The notes under the pieces are model-generated. The model did not search any database, was not told where the DNA came from, and saw only the letters and a program-made list of their open reading frames with translations. Of a stretch of 64,000 nt of DNA, positions 24,189 to 33,918 are shown piece after piece. Positions within the stretch are counted from its first letter, which is position 1. Every line of letters begins with the position of its first letter. The position numbers were made by a program, and so were the translations under genes. The stretch is from Clostridia bacterium (GTDB taxonomy: Bacteria; Bacillota; Clostridia; Christensenellales; Borkfalkiaceae), in assembly GCA_017463325.1 (NCBI GenBank), contig JAFTPK010000017.1, positions 1 through 64,000 on the forward strand, given 5' to 3'.

Positions 24189-24212
24189 ACTTTTTCCTCT
24201 TAAAAATCGTTA

Positions 24213-24228
24213 TTCAATGCGTACATGG
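24213..24228 (-). repeat. Variant copy of the dispersed repeat
   Basis: TTCAATGCGTACATGG, between fbp and rqcH, shares the TTCAA-Y-GCGTAC half with the consensus (reverse strand) but has ATGG in place of CTGCCCC. The same variant occurs at 48819-48834. Confidence 0.45.
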
Positions 24229-24239
24229 GTACAGTATTT

Positions 24240-25910
24240 TTATATTTTTCCTTCAACGAGCGCCGTTTTGTAGTCGGTGTAGACGACAAACCCCGCCTTT
24301 GCCTTGCTCGGTTTTTTTACGAACCGTCGTTCGCAATAATCGACGGGGATCTTTTCCCCGCCTCGAGCCTCGGAATAATGGGCGCAAAGCTCGGCGGCGC
24401 GCTTAATTACGGCGTCGGGAACCTTTCTCCCCTCCGTCACGATCAAAACGTGCGAAGAGTGGTATTTTTGGGTGTGCAACCAAAGATCGTTTGGCGCGGC
24501 TTGGCGAAGTAACCTGTCGTTTTGTAGATTGTTTCGTCCGACGAGGATTTTAAAGTCCTCGCACTCAAATTCGCGGAAAGGGATCTCAGGCGGTTTTTTC
24601 GCCCCCACTTTATCCTTTGGCGGGCGTAAAAGCCCCAAGCCGATCAATTCCGTTTCGATTTCCTTTAAATCCTCCTCCGTTTCCGACAAAAGGACGCTGG
24701 AAATTACGCCGTTTACGTAGGCAAGCTCTTTTTCCGTTTCTGCAAGCAGGGGAGCGGCGATCTCTTTTGCCCGTTTGGCTTTGGCGTACGCTTTGAAATA
24801 TTTTTGTGCGTTTTTTTGCGGGGAAAGGGTGACGTCGAGGGGGATTTTTACGTTTGGACAGCCCTCCTCGTACCAGTTTTGTACCTCTACGGCGGCTACG
24901 CCGCGCTCCACGCGGTAAAGATTTGCCGTCAACAGCTCGCCAAACGTCCGATATTTTTCGGCGTTTTCCGCCGACGAAAGACGGTCGGACAGTTCCGAAA
25001 TTTTCTTCCCGAGTTTCTTTTCAAGCGATCGAGCCGCGCTCTCCAAACGCCTCTTTTTTTCGGCGAAAAGCCGCCCGCTTTCTTTATAAGTATAATATTC
25101 GTCCGCGGCGGCGACAAGACTATCCCTCGCCTCGCCTCCGTTGACGGGAAAGGCAAAAAAGTCGTTGACGGCTCCGTCTGTTTTAACGACGCAGGGCGCC
25201 GCGTCCGTTTCCGCGCAAGCCAAGCCAAGAAAGTCGGTAAGCGCAAGCCCGCGCGGTCGCCGCTTAACAAGCTCTCTTGCGGTAGGCAGAGCAAGCCCCG
25301 CAACGTTCTCGAAAATAAATTTTGCCCAAGCCTCTCCGTCCTCCCCCTCTTGTAATGTTGAAAACGCCTCGAAACGTTCCCGAAGGGCGTCTTGATCGAA
25401 AGGAGAGAGCTTTTCTTGCGGCGTTGGATAAACGTATTTTACGCCCGCCAAGATAGGGCGGGAATTTCCTCCGTCGAGCGCGGAGGGTTTAAGCGCGCCG
25501 ACGATCACCCCGTTTTCCGTCAGTATGAGGTTGGAATATTTCCCCATAATTTCGGCGTGTAAAACGCGATCACATTCGGAAAAGTCGCCCGTGCAATGAA
25601 AAGTGATTTCCAAGATACGCTCGAAGGCGTAGCGTTGAATTTTCAAAATTTCCGCGCCGAGCAGGTGTTTTCGCAAAAGCATACAAAAATTAGGCGCGAC
25701 GGGGGCTGGCTCCTTTTCTTTTTCCGTTAAAAGAACGCGCGCAAAAGAGGCGTTCGTGCTTAAAATAAGTTTAAGAGAGCGTTTTTTGGTGTATATATGA
25801 AGAGTGACCTCGTCTTTATTCGCTTGCGTGATGCGATTGATTTTTCCGCCGACGAGGGCTAAGGAAAGCTCACGCGCGATATGACCGAGATGAAAGGCGT
25901 CCTGTGGCAT
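24240..25910 (-). CDS. rqcH: NFACT-family ribosome quality control factor RqcH
   Basis: The 556-residue protein (start chosen at 25910, where GAGG precedes ATG and the sequence begins MPQDAFHLGHIARELS) has the NFACT-N domain, two coiled-coil arms (about 285-420) and a C-terminal NFACT-R domain with NDLWLHTQKYHSSHVLI (about 473-489). RqcH binds obstructed 50S subunits and recruits tRNA-Ala to add C-terminal alanine tails, marking stalled peptides for degradation; older annotation calls it fibronectin-binding protein. Lon and ClpXP genes lie nearby. Promoter at 25983-26011. Confidence 0.92.
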   Translation of the reverse strand: MPQDAFHLGHIARELSLALVGGKINRITQANKDEVTLHIYTKKRSLKLILSTNASFARVLLTEKEKEPAPVAPNFCMLLRKHLLGAEILKIQRYAFERILEITFHCTGDFSECDRVLHAEIMGKYSNLILTENGVIVGALKPSALDGGNSRPILAGVKYVYPTPQEKLSPFDQDALRERFEAFSTLQEGEDGEAWAKFIFENVAGLALPTARELVKRRPRGLALTDFLGLACAETDAAPCVVKTDGAVNDFFAFPVNGGEARDSLVAAADEYYTYKESGRLFAEKKRRLESAARSLEKKLGKKISELSDRLSSAENAEKYRTFGELLTANLYRVERGVAAVEVQNWYEEGCPNVKIPLDVTLSPQKNAQKYFKAYAKAKRAKEIAAPLLAETEKELAYVNGVISSVLLSETEEDLKEIETELIGLGLLRPPKDKVGAKKPPEIPFREFECEDFKILVGRNNLQNDRLLRQAAPNDLWLHTQKYHSSHVLIVTEGRKVPDAVIKRAAELCAHYSEARGGEKIPVDYCERRFVKKPSKAKAGFVVYTDYKTALVEGKI

Positions 25911-25982
25911 AAAGGCCTCGCGAAAGGGGGAAAAAACAAAATTCGACGGTTTTCCCCGCCCTTTTTTCAAATTCTTTCTTAA

Positions 25983-26011
25983 ATTATAGCGTAAATTTCC
26001 GAAATTGTAAA
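25983..26011 (-). promoter_or_regulatory. rqcH promoter
   Basis: Minus-strand TTTACA (26011-26006), 17-bp spacer, TATAAT (25988-25983). Confidence 0.65.
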
Positions 26012-26126
26012 CAAAAACGCTTTATTTTCTTTGATAAATATGATAAAATGTAGACTGCGGGTAAAAAAATGCCCGGTTACAGAGAACAAAAATAAAAAAT
26101 TTTAACAAATATAGTAGGAGAAAAAT

Positions 26127-27431
26127 ATGAAGTACACTACCAAAGCAGCAGAAAAAAGCACGGTCAAGATTACCATCAAATTCGACGGTGAAGAATGGAA
26201 AGAGGCCGTCAACAAGGCTTATTTAAAATCGAGAGCAAAATTCTCGATCAACGGGTTCCGTAAAGGCAAGGCACCCAAGCACGTAATTGAAAACGTTTAC
26301 GGCAAAGGGGTATTTTACGAGGACGCCCTCAACCTCCTCTTCTCGGAAAACTATCCTGTGATCGTGGAAAAAATGAGCAGCAAATATACGATCGTGGGCG
26401 AGCCTGACGTGACGATCGACAAATTTGAAGAAGATCTCGTTAGCCTGATCGCTACCGTGCCTGTAAAACCCGAAGCAAAAATTTCCGCTTATACGGGTAT
26501 GAAAATCAAGCAGTATGCGTATAATGTACAAGACTCTGACGTGGAAGCGGAGGTGCAAAGACTGTTGGAAAGACAGGCTCGTCAAGAACCTGTTGAGGGT
26601 AGAGCGGCGCAAAACGGCGATATCGCGAATATTGACTTCCTCGGCAAGGTGGACGGCGTGCCCTTCGACGGCGGCCAAGCGAACGGCTACGACCTTACCC
26701 TCGGCAGCGGGCAGTTTATTCCCGGGTTTGAGGAACAGGTGGTCGGCATGAACGTCGGCGAAACGCGCGACGTCAACGTTACCTTCCCCGAAGAATACCA
26801 GGCGGTAGAGCTGAAAGGCAAAGCGGCTGTATTCACCGTTACCTTGAACGCTATCAAAGAAAAGGTTCTTCCCGAGCTTACCGACGAGCTTGTGAAAACG
26901 GCTACGGGCAGCGAAACGGTAGAAGAATATAAGGCAAAAGCGAAAGAGCGCATCCAAGGTCAGCTTGACAAAAAGGCGAACGACGAAACGGAGAACAGCA
27001 TTTTAGGGGCGATCGCGGCGAATACGGAAGTAGAGATTCCGCAGGCTATGATCGACAGAGAAACGGATTCTCTCGTGAAAAAGTTTGAATATCAGCTGAT
27101 GTATCAAGGGTTGAAACTTGCCGAATATCTTGAATTCCTCAAAGTGACCGAGGCGGATTTCAGAAAGCAGTATGAAGAGCAGGCGGCAAAGAACGTGAAG
27201 AGCCAGCTGATCATTTCCACCATTATCGACGCGGAGAAGATTGAGGCTACCGAAGAGGAAGTGGACGCGAAAATCAAAGAACAGGGTGAAAGTATCGGTA
27301 AGGAATTCGAGGAATACAAGAAGACGATCGATCCCCGTCAGGTGGAATACCTCAGAAGTGATATTATTATCACCAAGTTGTTCGATTTCTTGAAAGCAAA
27401 CAACGAAATGTATGTGGAGGAATCTAAATAA
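26127..27431 (+). CDS. tig: Trigger factor
   Basis: The 434-residue ribosome-associated chaperone has an N-terminal ribosome-binding domain with the signature [12 protein letters not shown] (about 44-55), a central FKBP-type prolyl isomerase domain (about 160-240; [23 protein letters not shown] region) and a C-terminal helical cradle. It has a GGAG-type RBS. A short GC hairpin (GCGGG...CCCGG, about 26055-26082) lies in the leader. The stop overlaps the clpP start by one base, so tig-clpP-clpX are co-transcribed, a conserved order. Confidence 0.96.
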   Translation: MKYTTKAAEKSTVKITIKFDGEEWKEAVNKAYLKSRAKFSINGFRKGKAPKHVIENVYGKGVFYEDALNLLFSENYPVIVEKMSSKYTIVGEPDVTIDKFEEDLVSLIATVPVKPEAKISAYTGMKIKQYAYNVQDSDVEAEVQRLLERQARQEPVEGRAAQNGDIANIDFLGKVDGVPFDGGQANGYDLTLGSGQFIPGFEEQVVGMNVGETRDVNVTFPEEYQAVELKGKAAVFTVTLNAIKEKVLPELTDELVKTATGSETVEEYKAKAKERIQGQLDKKANDETENSILGAIAANTEVEIPQAMIDRETDSLVKKFEYQLMYQGLKLAEYLEFLKVTEADFRKQYEEQAAKNVKSQLIISTIIDAEKIEATEEEVDAKIKEQGESIGKEFEEYKKTIDPRQVEYLRSDIIITKLFDFLKANNEMYVEESK

Positions 27432-28021
27432 TGGAAAAGAACGTTCTCGTCCCCTACGTTGTGGAAAGAACTTCGACGGGTGAACGCTCGTACGACTTAT
27501 ATTCTAGGCTGTTAGAGGACAGAATCATCTTTTTAAGCGGCGAGATCAACGACGCGGTGGCAAACACCGTAGTCGCGCAGCTTTTATACCTCGAAGGAAA
27601 GGATCCGACGAAAGATATTTGTCTGTATATCAATTCCCCCGGTGGCTCGGTGAGCGCGGGACTTGCGATCTACGACACCATGAATTATATCAAGTGCGAC
27701 GTTTCGACGATCTGTATCGGGCTTGCTGCGTCCATGGGTGCCTTTTTGCTTTCGAGCGGTACCAAGGGCAAGCGTTTTGCCCTGCCTAATTCGGAGATTA
27801 TGATTCATCAACCACTCGGCGGCGCGCAAGGTCAGGCTAGCGATATTAAAATTCAAGCCGAGCATATCCTGCGCACCAAGGCGAAGCTGAACAGGATCCT
27901 GTCCGAGAATAGCGGTAAGGAGCTTTCTTCGATCGAGCGCGATACCGACCGCGACAACTATATGTCGGCGGAAGAGGCGCGTGCCTACGGACTGATCGAC
28001 AGAGTGTTCGTAAGAAGATAA
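27431..28021 (+). CDS. clpP: ATP-dependent Clp protease proteolytic subunit
   Basis: The 196-residue serine peptidase has catalytic Ser101 in GLAASMGAF and His126 in IMIHQPLGG, with the acidic residue in the later ERDTDRD segment. It forms the tetradecameric barrel that works with ClpX, encoded next. The start ATG overlaps the tig TAA as TAATG. Length is typical. Confidence 0.97.
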   Translation: MEKNVLVPYVVERTSTGERSYDLYSRLLEDRIIFLSGEINDAVANTVVAQLLYLEGKDPTKDICLYINSPGGSVSAGLAIYDTMNYIKCDVSTICIGLAASMGAFLLSSGTKGKRFALPNSEIMIHQPLGGAQGQASDIKIQAEHILRTKAKLNRILSENSGKELSSIERDTDRDNYMSAEEARAYGLIDRVFVRR

Positions 28022-28027
28022 CAACCT

Positions 28028-28053
28028 GAACGCGGCGCACGTTGGCCGCGTTC
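28028..28053 (+). other. Hairpin between clpP and clpX
   Basis: A perfect 9-bp stem GAACGCGGC / GCCGCGTTC with an 8-nt loop lies in the 51-bp gap. There is only a short TTTAAG after it, so it looks more like an mRNA-stability or partial-attenuation hairpin than a full terminator. Confidence 0.6.
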
Positions 28054-28072
28054 TTTAAGTCAAGGAGCAATT

Positions 28073-29308
28073 ATGGCAGAGAAAGAAAAGAGATGTTCTT
28101 TCTGCGGGAAGCCGCAGGAGGAGGCGCATAAACTGATCGCGGGTGACGGCGTGTTCATCTGTGAGGATTGCGTGCGCGTTTGCAACGCAATGGTAGAGGG
28201 GGCGAACGATTACGATCTTGTAGAAGAGGTGCCTCTTAAAAAACCCGCGGAGCTGAAAGAAGAGCTTGATAAATATATCGTCGGTCAGGACAAGGCTAAG
28301 CGGGTGCTTTCCGTGGCTGTGTACAACCACTACAAGCGTATCAATGCGGGAATGCACAAAAAGAGAAAGCCCTCCGACGACGAGGTGGAGATCGAAAAGA
28401 GTAATATCTTGCTTTTAGGCCCCACCGGAAGCGGGAAAACTTTGCTGGCTCGCACGCTTGCAAAGATTTTAAACGTGCCCTTTGCAACGACGGACGCCAC
28501 GACGCTTACCGAGGCGGGTTACGTCGGCGAGGACGTGGAGAATATTCTCTTAAAGCTTATTCAAAACGCTGATTTCTGTATTGAAAAAGCGGAGCGTGGC
28601 ATCATCTATATCGACGAGATCGACAAGATTGCGAGAAAGAGCGAAAACGTTTCCATTACCCGTGACGTGTCGGGCGAGGGGGTACAGCAGGCGCTTTTGA
28701 AAATTATTGAAAGCACGCAAGCTAACGTACCTCCGCAGGGTGGCAGAAAGCACCCCTCGCAGGAATGTCTTCGGATTGACACGACGAATATCCTGTTTAT
28801 TTGCGGCGGGGCGTTCGTAGGGCTGGATAAAATCGTTTCCACGAGAAAGGACGACACGACGCTTGGCTTTGGCGGTAAAGTAGGCTTGGGTGCGGGCGAG
28901 GCGGATTATTCTATGCTCGACGACGTGAAACCGCAAGATCTTACCAAGTTTGGGCTAATTCCCGAATTTGTGGGCAGACTTCCGATCGTCGTGAATTTAG
29001 AGCCGCTCGGTGAAGAGGCGCTGATGAAAATTCTTACCGAGCCGAGAAATGCGATCATCAAGCAGTATCAAAAATTAGTTGCGCTCGACGGCGTCAAGCT
29101 GACGGTGGAAGAGGGGGCTGTGCGCGAGATCGCGCAAACGGCAATCCGTTTAAAGACGGGTGCGCGCGGACTTCGCACCATTATCGAGGGAATCATGACC
29201 GAGGTTATGTACAAAATCCCGTCGGAGGACGGCGTAGAAGAGGTTGTCGTAACAAAGGAATGTTTAACGGACGGCGCGCAGCCGAGGCTTGTTTATAAAA
29301 CTGCATAA
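28073..29308 (+). CDS. clpX: ATP-dependent Clp protease ATP-binding subunit ClpX
   Basis: The 411-residue AAA+ unfoldase has an N-terminal C4 zinc-binding domain (CSFCGK...CEDC, about 7-37), Walker A GPTGSGKT (116-123), Walker [10 protein letters not shown], and the sensor and pore features of ClpX ([23 protein letters not shown]). It unfolds substrates for ClpP, encoded just upstream. AAGGAG RBS; ends at a repeat-bearing terminator. Confidence 0.97.
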   Translation: MAEKEKRCSFCGKPQEEAHKLIAGDGVFICEDCVRVCNAMVEGANDYDLVEEVPLKKPAELKEELDKYIVGQDKAKRVLSVAVYNHYKRINAGMHKKRKPSDDEVEIEKSNILLLGPTGSGKTLLARTLAKILNVPFATTDATTLTEAGYVGEDVENILLKLIQNADFCIEKAERGIIYIDEIDKIARKSENVSITRDVSGEGVQQALLKIIESTQANVPPQGGRKHPSQECLRIDTTNILFICGGAFVGLDKIVSTRKDDTTLGFGGKVGLGAGEADYSMLDDVKPQDLTKFGLIPEFVGRLPIVVNLEPLGEEALMKILTEPRNAIIKQYQKLVALDGVKLTVEEGAVREIAQTAIRLKTGARGLRTIIEGIMTEVMYKIPSEDGVEEVVVTKECLTDGAQPRLVYKTA

Positions 29309-29313
29309 ACTCA

Positions 29314-29359
29314 GGGGGCAGGTATGCGTTGAACGAAAAACGCGTGTCTGCCCCGTTCT
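29314..29359 (+). terminator. clpX terminator built on the dispersed repeat
   Basis: The ascending arm is a perfect repeat copy (GGGGCAGGTATGCGTTGAAC, starting 29315). The descending arm CGCGTGTCTGCCCC pairs imperfectly with it, and a T-rich tract follows (29357 onward). Confidence 0.75.
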
Positions 29360-29389
29360 TTTTTATCTTGTGAAACCGTATTTGCATAC

Positions 29390-29418
29390 TTGACAAGCGG
29401 CGGAAAATGTGTTATACT
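29390..29418 (+). promoter_or_regulatory. holB promoter
   Basis: TTGACA (29390-29395), 17-bp spacer, TATACT (29413-29418), 36 bp before the GTG start. Confidence 0.8.
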
Positions 29419-29454
29419 ATACTATAATATACGAAAACGGAGAGGAGGTGCGCG

Positions 29455-30450
29455 GTGCGGCAGCTTTTAAGAGAAACGGACGCTTATCGTCGGCTTGTAA
29501 AAGAGGCGGACGGCGGCAAGCTTTCGCACGCGTATTTGGTTGTTTTCGACGACGGAAAATATTTGCCTCTTGCTCTCACCGAGTTTGCTAAGGTTCTATT
29601 CGGGGTTAGGGAAAACGAATACGGCGAATATAACTCCTCGGCGGAAAAGCGTATCGCGGGGTTGATTGACGGAGGAAAATACGCCGATTGTCGTTTTTAC
29701 CCTAAGGACGGGAAACGGTTGACAGCAGAGGAGGCGGCTGAGATCGTTGAAGAATGTCACGTCAAACCTGTCGAGGGGGACGTGAAAGTATTTCTAATTG
29801 ACAAATTTGACGAGGCGCTTGCCCCTGCACAAAACAAGCTTTTAAAGGTGCTTGAAGAGCCGCCCATGGGGGTACGGTTTTTGTTGGGTGCGCGAAAGGA
29901 ATACTCCGTCCTCGCCACCGTGCTTTCCAGAACGGCAAGGCTGGAAATACGCCCCTTTCCGTTGGAAGCCGTCAAGGAGTGTTTGCTTCGAGCGTTTGGG
30001 GAAAAATTTACGGAAAACGACGTTGCTGTATGTGCAGCCGCGGGGGGAGGAAGTATAGGCAGTTCGGAAAATTATTTGCTTGGCGGACTGTACGAAAGGC
30101 TTTCCTCGGTTGCTTTTTCGTTGGCGCTTGCCAAAGAAAGAGATTTGCCTCGACTGATAAAAGAGGTGGGGGACACGAAACAAAAAAAGGAATTGTTCGC
30201 CCTACTCTCTATTATTTTCCGTGACGCGCTGCTTTTAAAAACGACGAATCGCGGCGTGAATAAAAAACGGCTTTTGTTGCCCTTAGAACAAAAAAGGACG
30301 GGGCAGGTATGCGTTGAGCGATCTTTACGTGCGCTCGTGAAGGCACAGGAATATATCGTGGAGGCGGAAAAGCAGATCAAATTCAACGCATATTTTCCGC
30401 AATGCTTGGAAATGTGTCTTGTCAATATCATCAAAGAAAACAATGGATAA
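29455..30450 (+). CDS. holB: DNA polymerase III delta-prime subunit
   Basis: The 331-residue clamp-loader subunit starts at a GTG after GAGGAGG. HolB features include KLSHAYLVVFDDGK (about 23-36), the RLTAEEAAEIVEEC region, KVFLIDKFDEALAPAQNKLLKVLEEPP (split over about 106-140) and the SRTARLEIRPF sensor region. The nucleotide-binding P-loop is replaced by FDDGKYLPLA and is inactive, as tolerated in delta-prime. A copy of the dispersed repeat lies in frame near the C-terminus (TGQVCVER, about 282-289). In Bacillus holB also precedes ricT. Confidence 0.88.
   Translation: MRQLLRETDAYRRLVKEADGGKLSHAYLVVFDDGKYLPLALTEFAKVLFGVRENEYGEYNSSAEKRIAGLIDGGKYADCRFYPKDGKRLTAEEAAEIVEECHVKPVEGDVKVFLIDKFDEALAPAQNKLLKVLEEPPMGVRFLLGARKEYSVLATVLSRTARLEIRPFPLEAVKECLLRAFGEKFTENDVAVCAAAGGGSIGSSENYLLGGLYERLSSVAFSLALAKERDLPRLIKEVGDTKQKKELFALLSIIFRDALLLKTTNRGVNKKRLLLPLEQKRTGQVCVERSLRALVKAQEYIVEAEKQIKFNAYFPQCLEMCLVNIIKENNG
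30300..30320 (+). repeat. Dispersed repeat inside holB
   Basis: A copy of the repeat with one mismatch in 21 positions (GAGCG ending), read in the sense frame as G-Q-V-C-V-E. It falls in a linker of the C-terminal helical domain. Confidence 0.75.
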
Positions 30451-30461
30451 GGTTATCAATT

Positions 30462-31322
30462 ATGGTCAAAGTAGTAGTAATTAAATTTAAAAACGGCGGC
30501 AAGCTGTATTATTTTGCCCCCAAAGCGGGCGACGTGTATCAGCGGAACACCCCTGTCGTTGTGGAAACGTCAAAGGGGCTTGAATACGCGTGGGTGGCGT
30601 ATCCCGAACGGGAGGTGGAGGACGAGGAGATCGTTCAACCCTTAAAGCCGATCGTGCGTATTGCGAATGAAAAGGATAGAGAATTTTATGCGCGGTGTCA
30701 AGAGAAAAAGCCTGCCGCTATGCAAACTTGTCGGGAAAAAATTGCAAAACATGGGTTGGAAATGAAACTTGTGGATTGTGAATACGCGTTTGACGGGAGT
30801 AAGATTGTATTTTTCTTTACTTCCAACGGTCGCGTGGACTTCCGCGAGCTGGTGAAGGATCTTGCGAGTGCGTTTAAAAGCCGTATTGAATTGCGCCAAG
30901 TGGGTACGCGCGACGAGGCGAAATATCTTGGCGGGATTGCACCTTGCGGACGGGTTTGCTGCTGCGCGGGGAATATGCCCGAATTCAAAAAGGTGAGCAT
31001 TAAGATGGCGAAAACGCAAGGACTTTCGTTAAATCCCGGAAAAATTAGCGGGCTTTGTGGGCGATTGATGTGCTGTTTGAGTTATGAGAGCGAGCATTAC
31101 GCCGAGGCGTTCAAGAAGATGCCGAAGATCGGGTCGGAGGTAACGACGCCCGACGGAAAAGGGAACGTCGTGACGACGAATATGCTGAAAATGACGGTAA
31201 AAGTCAAAATCGACGATAAAAACGGCGGTATGATTTATAAGGATTTCCCGTTAGACGAAATTAAATTCAAAAAAGGGAACGTGCCCGTCAAAGAAGAAGA
31301 GGACGAACAGGAAGAAGAATAA
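30462..31322 (+). CDS. ricT: PSP1-domain regulator RicT (YaaT)
   Basis: The 286-residue protein (start at ATG 30462, MVKVVVIKFKNGGKLYYF) has the PSP1 domain and a cysteine-rich centre, GRVCCCAGNMPEF (about 164-176) and GLCGRLMCCLSYE, as in RicT. RicT works with RicA (YlbF) and RicF (YmcA) as an Fe-S-containing complex that tunes RNase Y cleavage and, in Bacillus, sporulation and biofilm entry. Acidic C-terminal tail. It begins 11 bp after holB, in one operon. Confidence 0.93.
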   Translation: MVKVVVIKFKNGGKLYYFAPKAGDVYQRNTPVVVETSKGLEYAWVAYPEREVEDEEIVQPLKPIVRIANEKDREFYARCQEKKPAAMQTCREKIAKHGLEMKLVDCEYAFDGSKIVFFFTSNGRVDFRELVKDLASAFKSRIELRQVGTRDEAKYLGGIAPCGRVCCCAGNMPEFKKVSIKMAKTQGLSLNPGKISGLCGRLMCCLSYESEHYAEAFKKMPKIGSEVTTPDGKGNVVTTNMLKMTVKVKIDDKNGGMIYKDFPLDEIKFKKGNVPVKEEEDEQEEE

Positions 31323-31324
31323 GA

Positions 31325-31353
31325 AAAGACCTTGGCGTTTCGCCGAGGTCTTT
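31325..31353. terminator. Convergent ricT/rng terminator
   Basis: A 13-bp stem AAAGACCTTGGCG / CGCCGAGGTCTTT (one G-T pair) with a TTT loop, between converging genes. Confidence 0.85.
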
Positions 31354-31360
31354 ACTGTTT

Positions 31361-32866
31361 TTAGTATAGAATTTGCGCGTTGTCTGGCAGGGTGAGGATT
31401 TTCGTGTGCTCACCGTGCACGCGGAAGCAATGCTCTTTGTAAGTTTTGTGCGGGATCAAATAAATTTGTTTGCCCCGCCAACGGCCTTTCATTTCTTTGG
31501 AATAGGTCCCCTCTTCAAGGATTTTTCTCATCATACCGTCGTTCAAATCGACGATCGCTGCCTGATAGCCGTCGGCAAAACAGTCGAGAAGAGCGTCGCG
31601 GATCTGCATAGTTAAGAAAATATCGCTGTGCACCGATCCGTTTCCATGGCAATGCGGGCACGCCTTGATAAGGGATTTGGTTAATTCGCTCCCCAAGCGT
31701 TTGCGGGTGAATTGCGTGAGGCAAAGCTCGCTCATGGGGAGGACGTGGCATTTGGCTTTGTCAAGGGCGAGAAGCTCGGTTAAGTCCCGCGTGACCTCCG
31801 CTTTATGATCCTCGGAAAGCATATCAATAAAATCAACGACGACAATGCCGCCGATATTGCGAAGCCGTACCTGCCGTGCAATTTCTTTGGCGGCGATACG
31901 GTTGACGGCAAACGCCGTTTCCTCTAAATTGCTTTCGCCGACGTGGCTGCCCGAGTTGACGTCGATCACCGTCATAGCCTCGGTGTGGTCGATCACCAAC
32001 GTTCCGCCGCCCTCTAAGGGAACGACGGGCTTCGTGGCGTCGTAAACAAGCTGAGAAATACCGTGGATTTTAAAAAGCGAGCGATTACCCGAGTATAAAA
32101 CCAACTTTTTCTGTGGAAAATCGTCGCGTAATTTTGCAAGCTTTAAAAGCCGCTCGAAAAGCTCCTTATCGCCCACGTGCATACTTTCGATTTCTTCGCC
32201 GATACTGTCGCGCATAACTCGAATGGGCAGGTCGTCGTTTTTATAAAGCAGCTCGCCACAAGTTGCGTTTTTAGCGTGCTTTTCCGTTTCCGAAAAAAGT
32301 TTCCGAAGGTATTCGGCTTCTTTTTTAAGCTGTTTGAAATCGGCACCGAGCGATTTGGTACGCATGATAAAGCCTTCGCGCGTGCCTTTTTTTCTTAATT
32401 TTTCCGCCGCTTTTAAAAGCTCTGTGCGGTCGCTTTCGTCCACGATCTTTTGAGAGATCCCAAAAAAGTCGGTGCTGGGGAGATAGATGAGCCGTTTTCC
32501 GACGAAAGAGAGGTGGGTGGTGACCTTAGCGCCCTTAGAGCCGCGCGGCTCCTTGGTCACCTGCACGATAATTTCGTCGCCAGCCTTTAAATGGCTTAAA
32601 GTGGCGCGAGTATCCCCCGAGCCTTCATACCTTCCATCCCCGTCGTATTCCTCGTCGAGGGGAAGATAGCAGTTTTTTTGTAACCCACAAGAGACGAACG
32701 CTGCGTTCATGCCCGCAACCACGTTCATCACCCGTCCTTTGTATACGTTGCCGACGACCTCACCGTCCTCTTCTGGTTCGGTGGCGAACTCGACAACCTT
32801 CCCGTCTTCGATCAGCGCGACGAGATTTTGACCGCAATAGCGGTCGAAAAACCATTGTTTTTTCAT
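31361..32866 (-). CDS. rng: Ribonuclease G/E family endonuclease
   Basis: The 501-residue protein (start at ATG 32866, MKKQWFFDRYCGQNLVALIED) has an N-terminal S1/RNase-H-like region (GNVYKGRVMNVVAGMNAAFV), the catalytic metal-site block VIDVNSGSHVG and GGIVVVDFIDM, and the zinc-link CPHCHGNG. RNase G/E cleaves single-stranded AU-rich RNA in rRNA and mRNA processing. The C-terminal scaffold of E. coli RNase E is absent. It lies downstream of spoIVFB on the same strand, an arrangement seen in Clostridia near rplU-rpmA, which here lie about 10 kb away. Confidence 0.92.
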   Translation of the reverse strand: MKKQWFFDRYCGQNLVALIEDGKVVEFATEPEEDGEVVGNVYKGRVMNVVAGMNAAFVSCGLQKNCYLPLDEEYDGDGRYEGSGDTRATLSHLKAGDEIIVQVTKEPRGSKGAKVTTHLSFVGKRLIYLPSTDFFGISQKIVDESDRTELLKAAEKLRKKGTREGFIMRTKSLGADFKQLKKEAEYLRKLFSETEKHAKNATCGELLYKNDDLPIRVMRDSIGEEIESMHVGDKELFERLLKLAKLRDDFPQKKLVLYSGNRSLFKIHGISQLVYDATKPVVPLEGGGTLVIDHTEAMTVIDVNSGSHVGESNLEETAFAVNRIAAKEIARQVRLRNIGGIVVVDFIDMLSEDHKAEVTRDLTELLALDKAKCHVLPMSELCLTQFTRKRLGSELTKSLIKACPHCHGNGSVHSDIFLTMQIRDALLDCFADGYQAAIVDLNDGMMRKILEEGTYSKEMKGRWRGKQIYLIPHKTYKEHCFRVHGEHTKILTLPDNAQILY

Positions 32867-32973
32867 TCCTGTAAAAACCTTTTTCTTTCTGCCCCGCGAA
32901 TCAAGAGCGCTGACGGGGCGCAAGTACCATTCCTTTTAAGTATAGCAATTTTTTTTTCTTTTGGCAAGGGCTT

Positions 32974-33918
32974 TTATTTACCGTTTTGCAAAATTTCAGG
33001 GCTTTTTAACAAATTTTGCACTTCTTCGTACAACGAGTGGGTAAGAAGTTGCTTGGAAAGTTCGTTTTGCGGAAGCTCCCCAAGCGGTTGCCCCTCTTCG
33101 TTGAGCACTTCCAACACGAGATACTCCCCTTGCGATAAAAACCCGATTGCTTTTTTTAAGGTACATTCGCCGTCGATCGCTACCCGTCGTATAGGCAACC
33201 CCTCTTTTAGGCGGCCGCGCGCGTTAAAGTCGATTTTTTCATAAATACCCTCACCCGCTTTTCGTTTGGGCATACCAAGAAGAACGAATAAGGCGAACAA
33301 AAGTAGACTTAACGAAAAGGTACCGTTCACCAAACAAAAAACAAAGAGGGTAAACAGCCCAAGGCATACAAAAATACTTACGATTATTGTGATTGTTTCT
33401 GCACGCTTTTCGCTTTTTGACGGGGGCAGGTGTGCGTTGAATGCGCGTATTAGCCAAAGACGCAAAATTCTGCCGCCGTCCAAGGGATAGGCGGGAAGGA
33501 GATTGATAAGGCCGATGGAAAGAGAGGAAAATTGCGCCGTATCCGTGTAGGCGTACGTTTGCGGAAAGCACCACCAAAGCCCTAAAAAAAAGGCGGCGCA
33601 AAGAAGATTGCAAGCAGGGCCGGCAAGGGCAACGAAAAGCTCGTCTTTGGCGTTTAGACCGCGCATATCCGTGTCGATCATGGCGCCAAAAGGCATGAGT
33701 ACGATTTTTTTCAAGGATAACCCCACTCGTTCGGCGGCGTAGGCGTGGGCTAACTCGTGAATGAGCGCGGTGACGGTGGAAATGAGAAAAAGGGGGAGTT
33801 CGCCGAGAAAACATTCGATCGCCCCGACGGCGAGGAAAAGGGGGTGGACGGACAGTTTTCCCCGAAAAAGGGAAAAGCGGCGTTCGCCGCTTTTCTTGCC
33901 GTGTTTACTGCTGCTCAA
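32974..33918 (-). CDS. spoIVFB: SpoIVFB-like intramembrane metalloprotease (M50)
   Basis: The 314-residue site-2-protease-type enzyme has the zinc motif HELAH (54-58) in one membrane segment and LPAYPLDGGR (141-150) in another, the classic M50 pair. The C-terminal roughly 70 residues resemble the CBS-like domain of SpoIVFB. SpoIVFB cleaves pro-sigma-K during sporulation. The frame opens with a TTG that overlaps the stop of the SpoIVFA-like gene by 14 bp, indicating coupling. A dispersed-repeat copy encodes a loop (about 159-167) just after the active-site helix. Confidence 0.88.
   Translation of the reverse strand: MSSSKHGKKSGERRFSLFRGKLSVHPLFLAVGAIECFLGELPLFLISTVTALIHELAHAYAAERVGLSLKKIVLMPFGAMIDTDMRGLNAKDELFVALAGPACNLLCAAFFLGLWWCFPQTYAYTDTAQFSSLSIGLINLLPAYPLDGGRILRLWLIRAFNAHLPPSKSEKRAETITIIVSIFVCLGLFTLFVFCLVNGTFSLSLLLFALFVLLGMPKRKAGEGIYEKIDFNARGRLKEGLPIRRVAIDGECTLKKAIGFLSQGEYLVLEVLNEEGQPLGELPQNELSKQLLTHSLYEEVQNLLKSPEILQNGK
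33422..33445 (+). repeat. Dispersed repeat inside spoIVFB (antisense)
   Basis: GGGGCAGGTGTGCGTTGAAT, starting at 33423, lies antisense to the gene and gives F-N-A-H-L-P-P on the coding strand. Confidence 0.7.
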
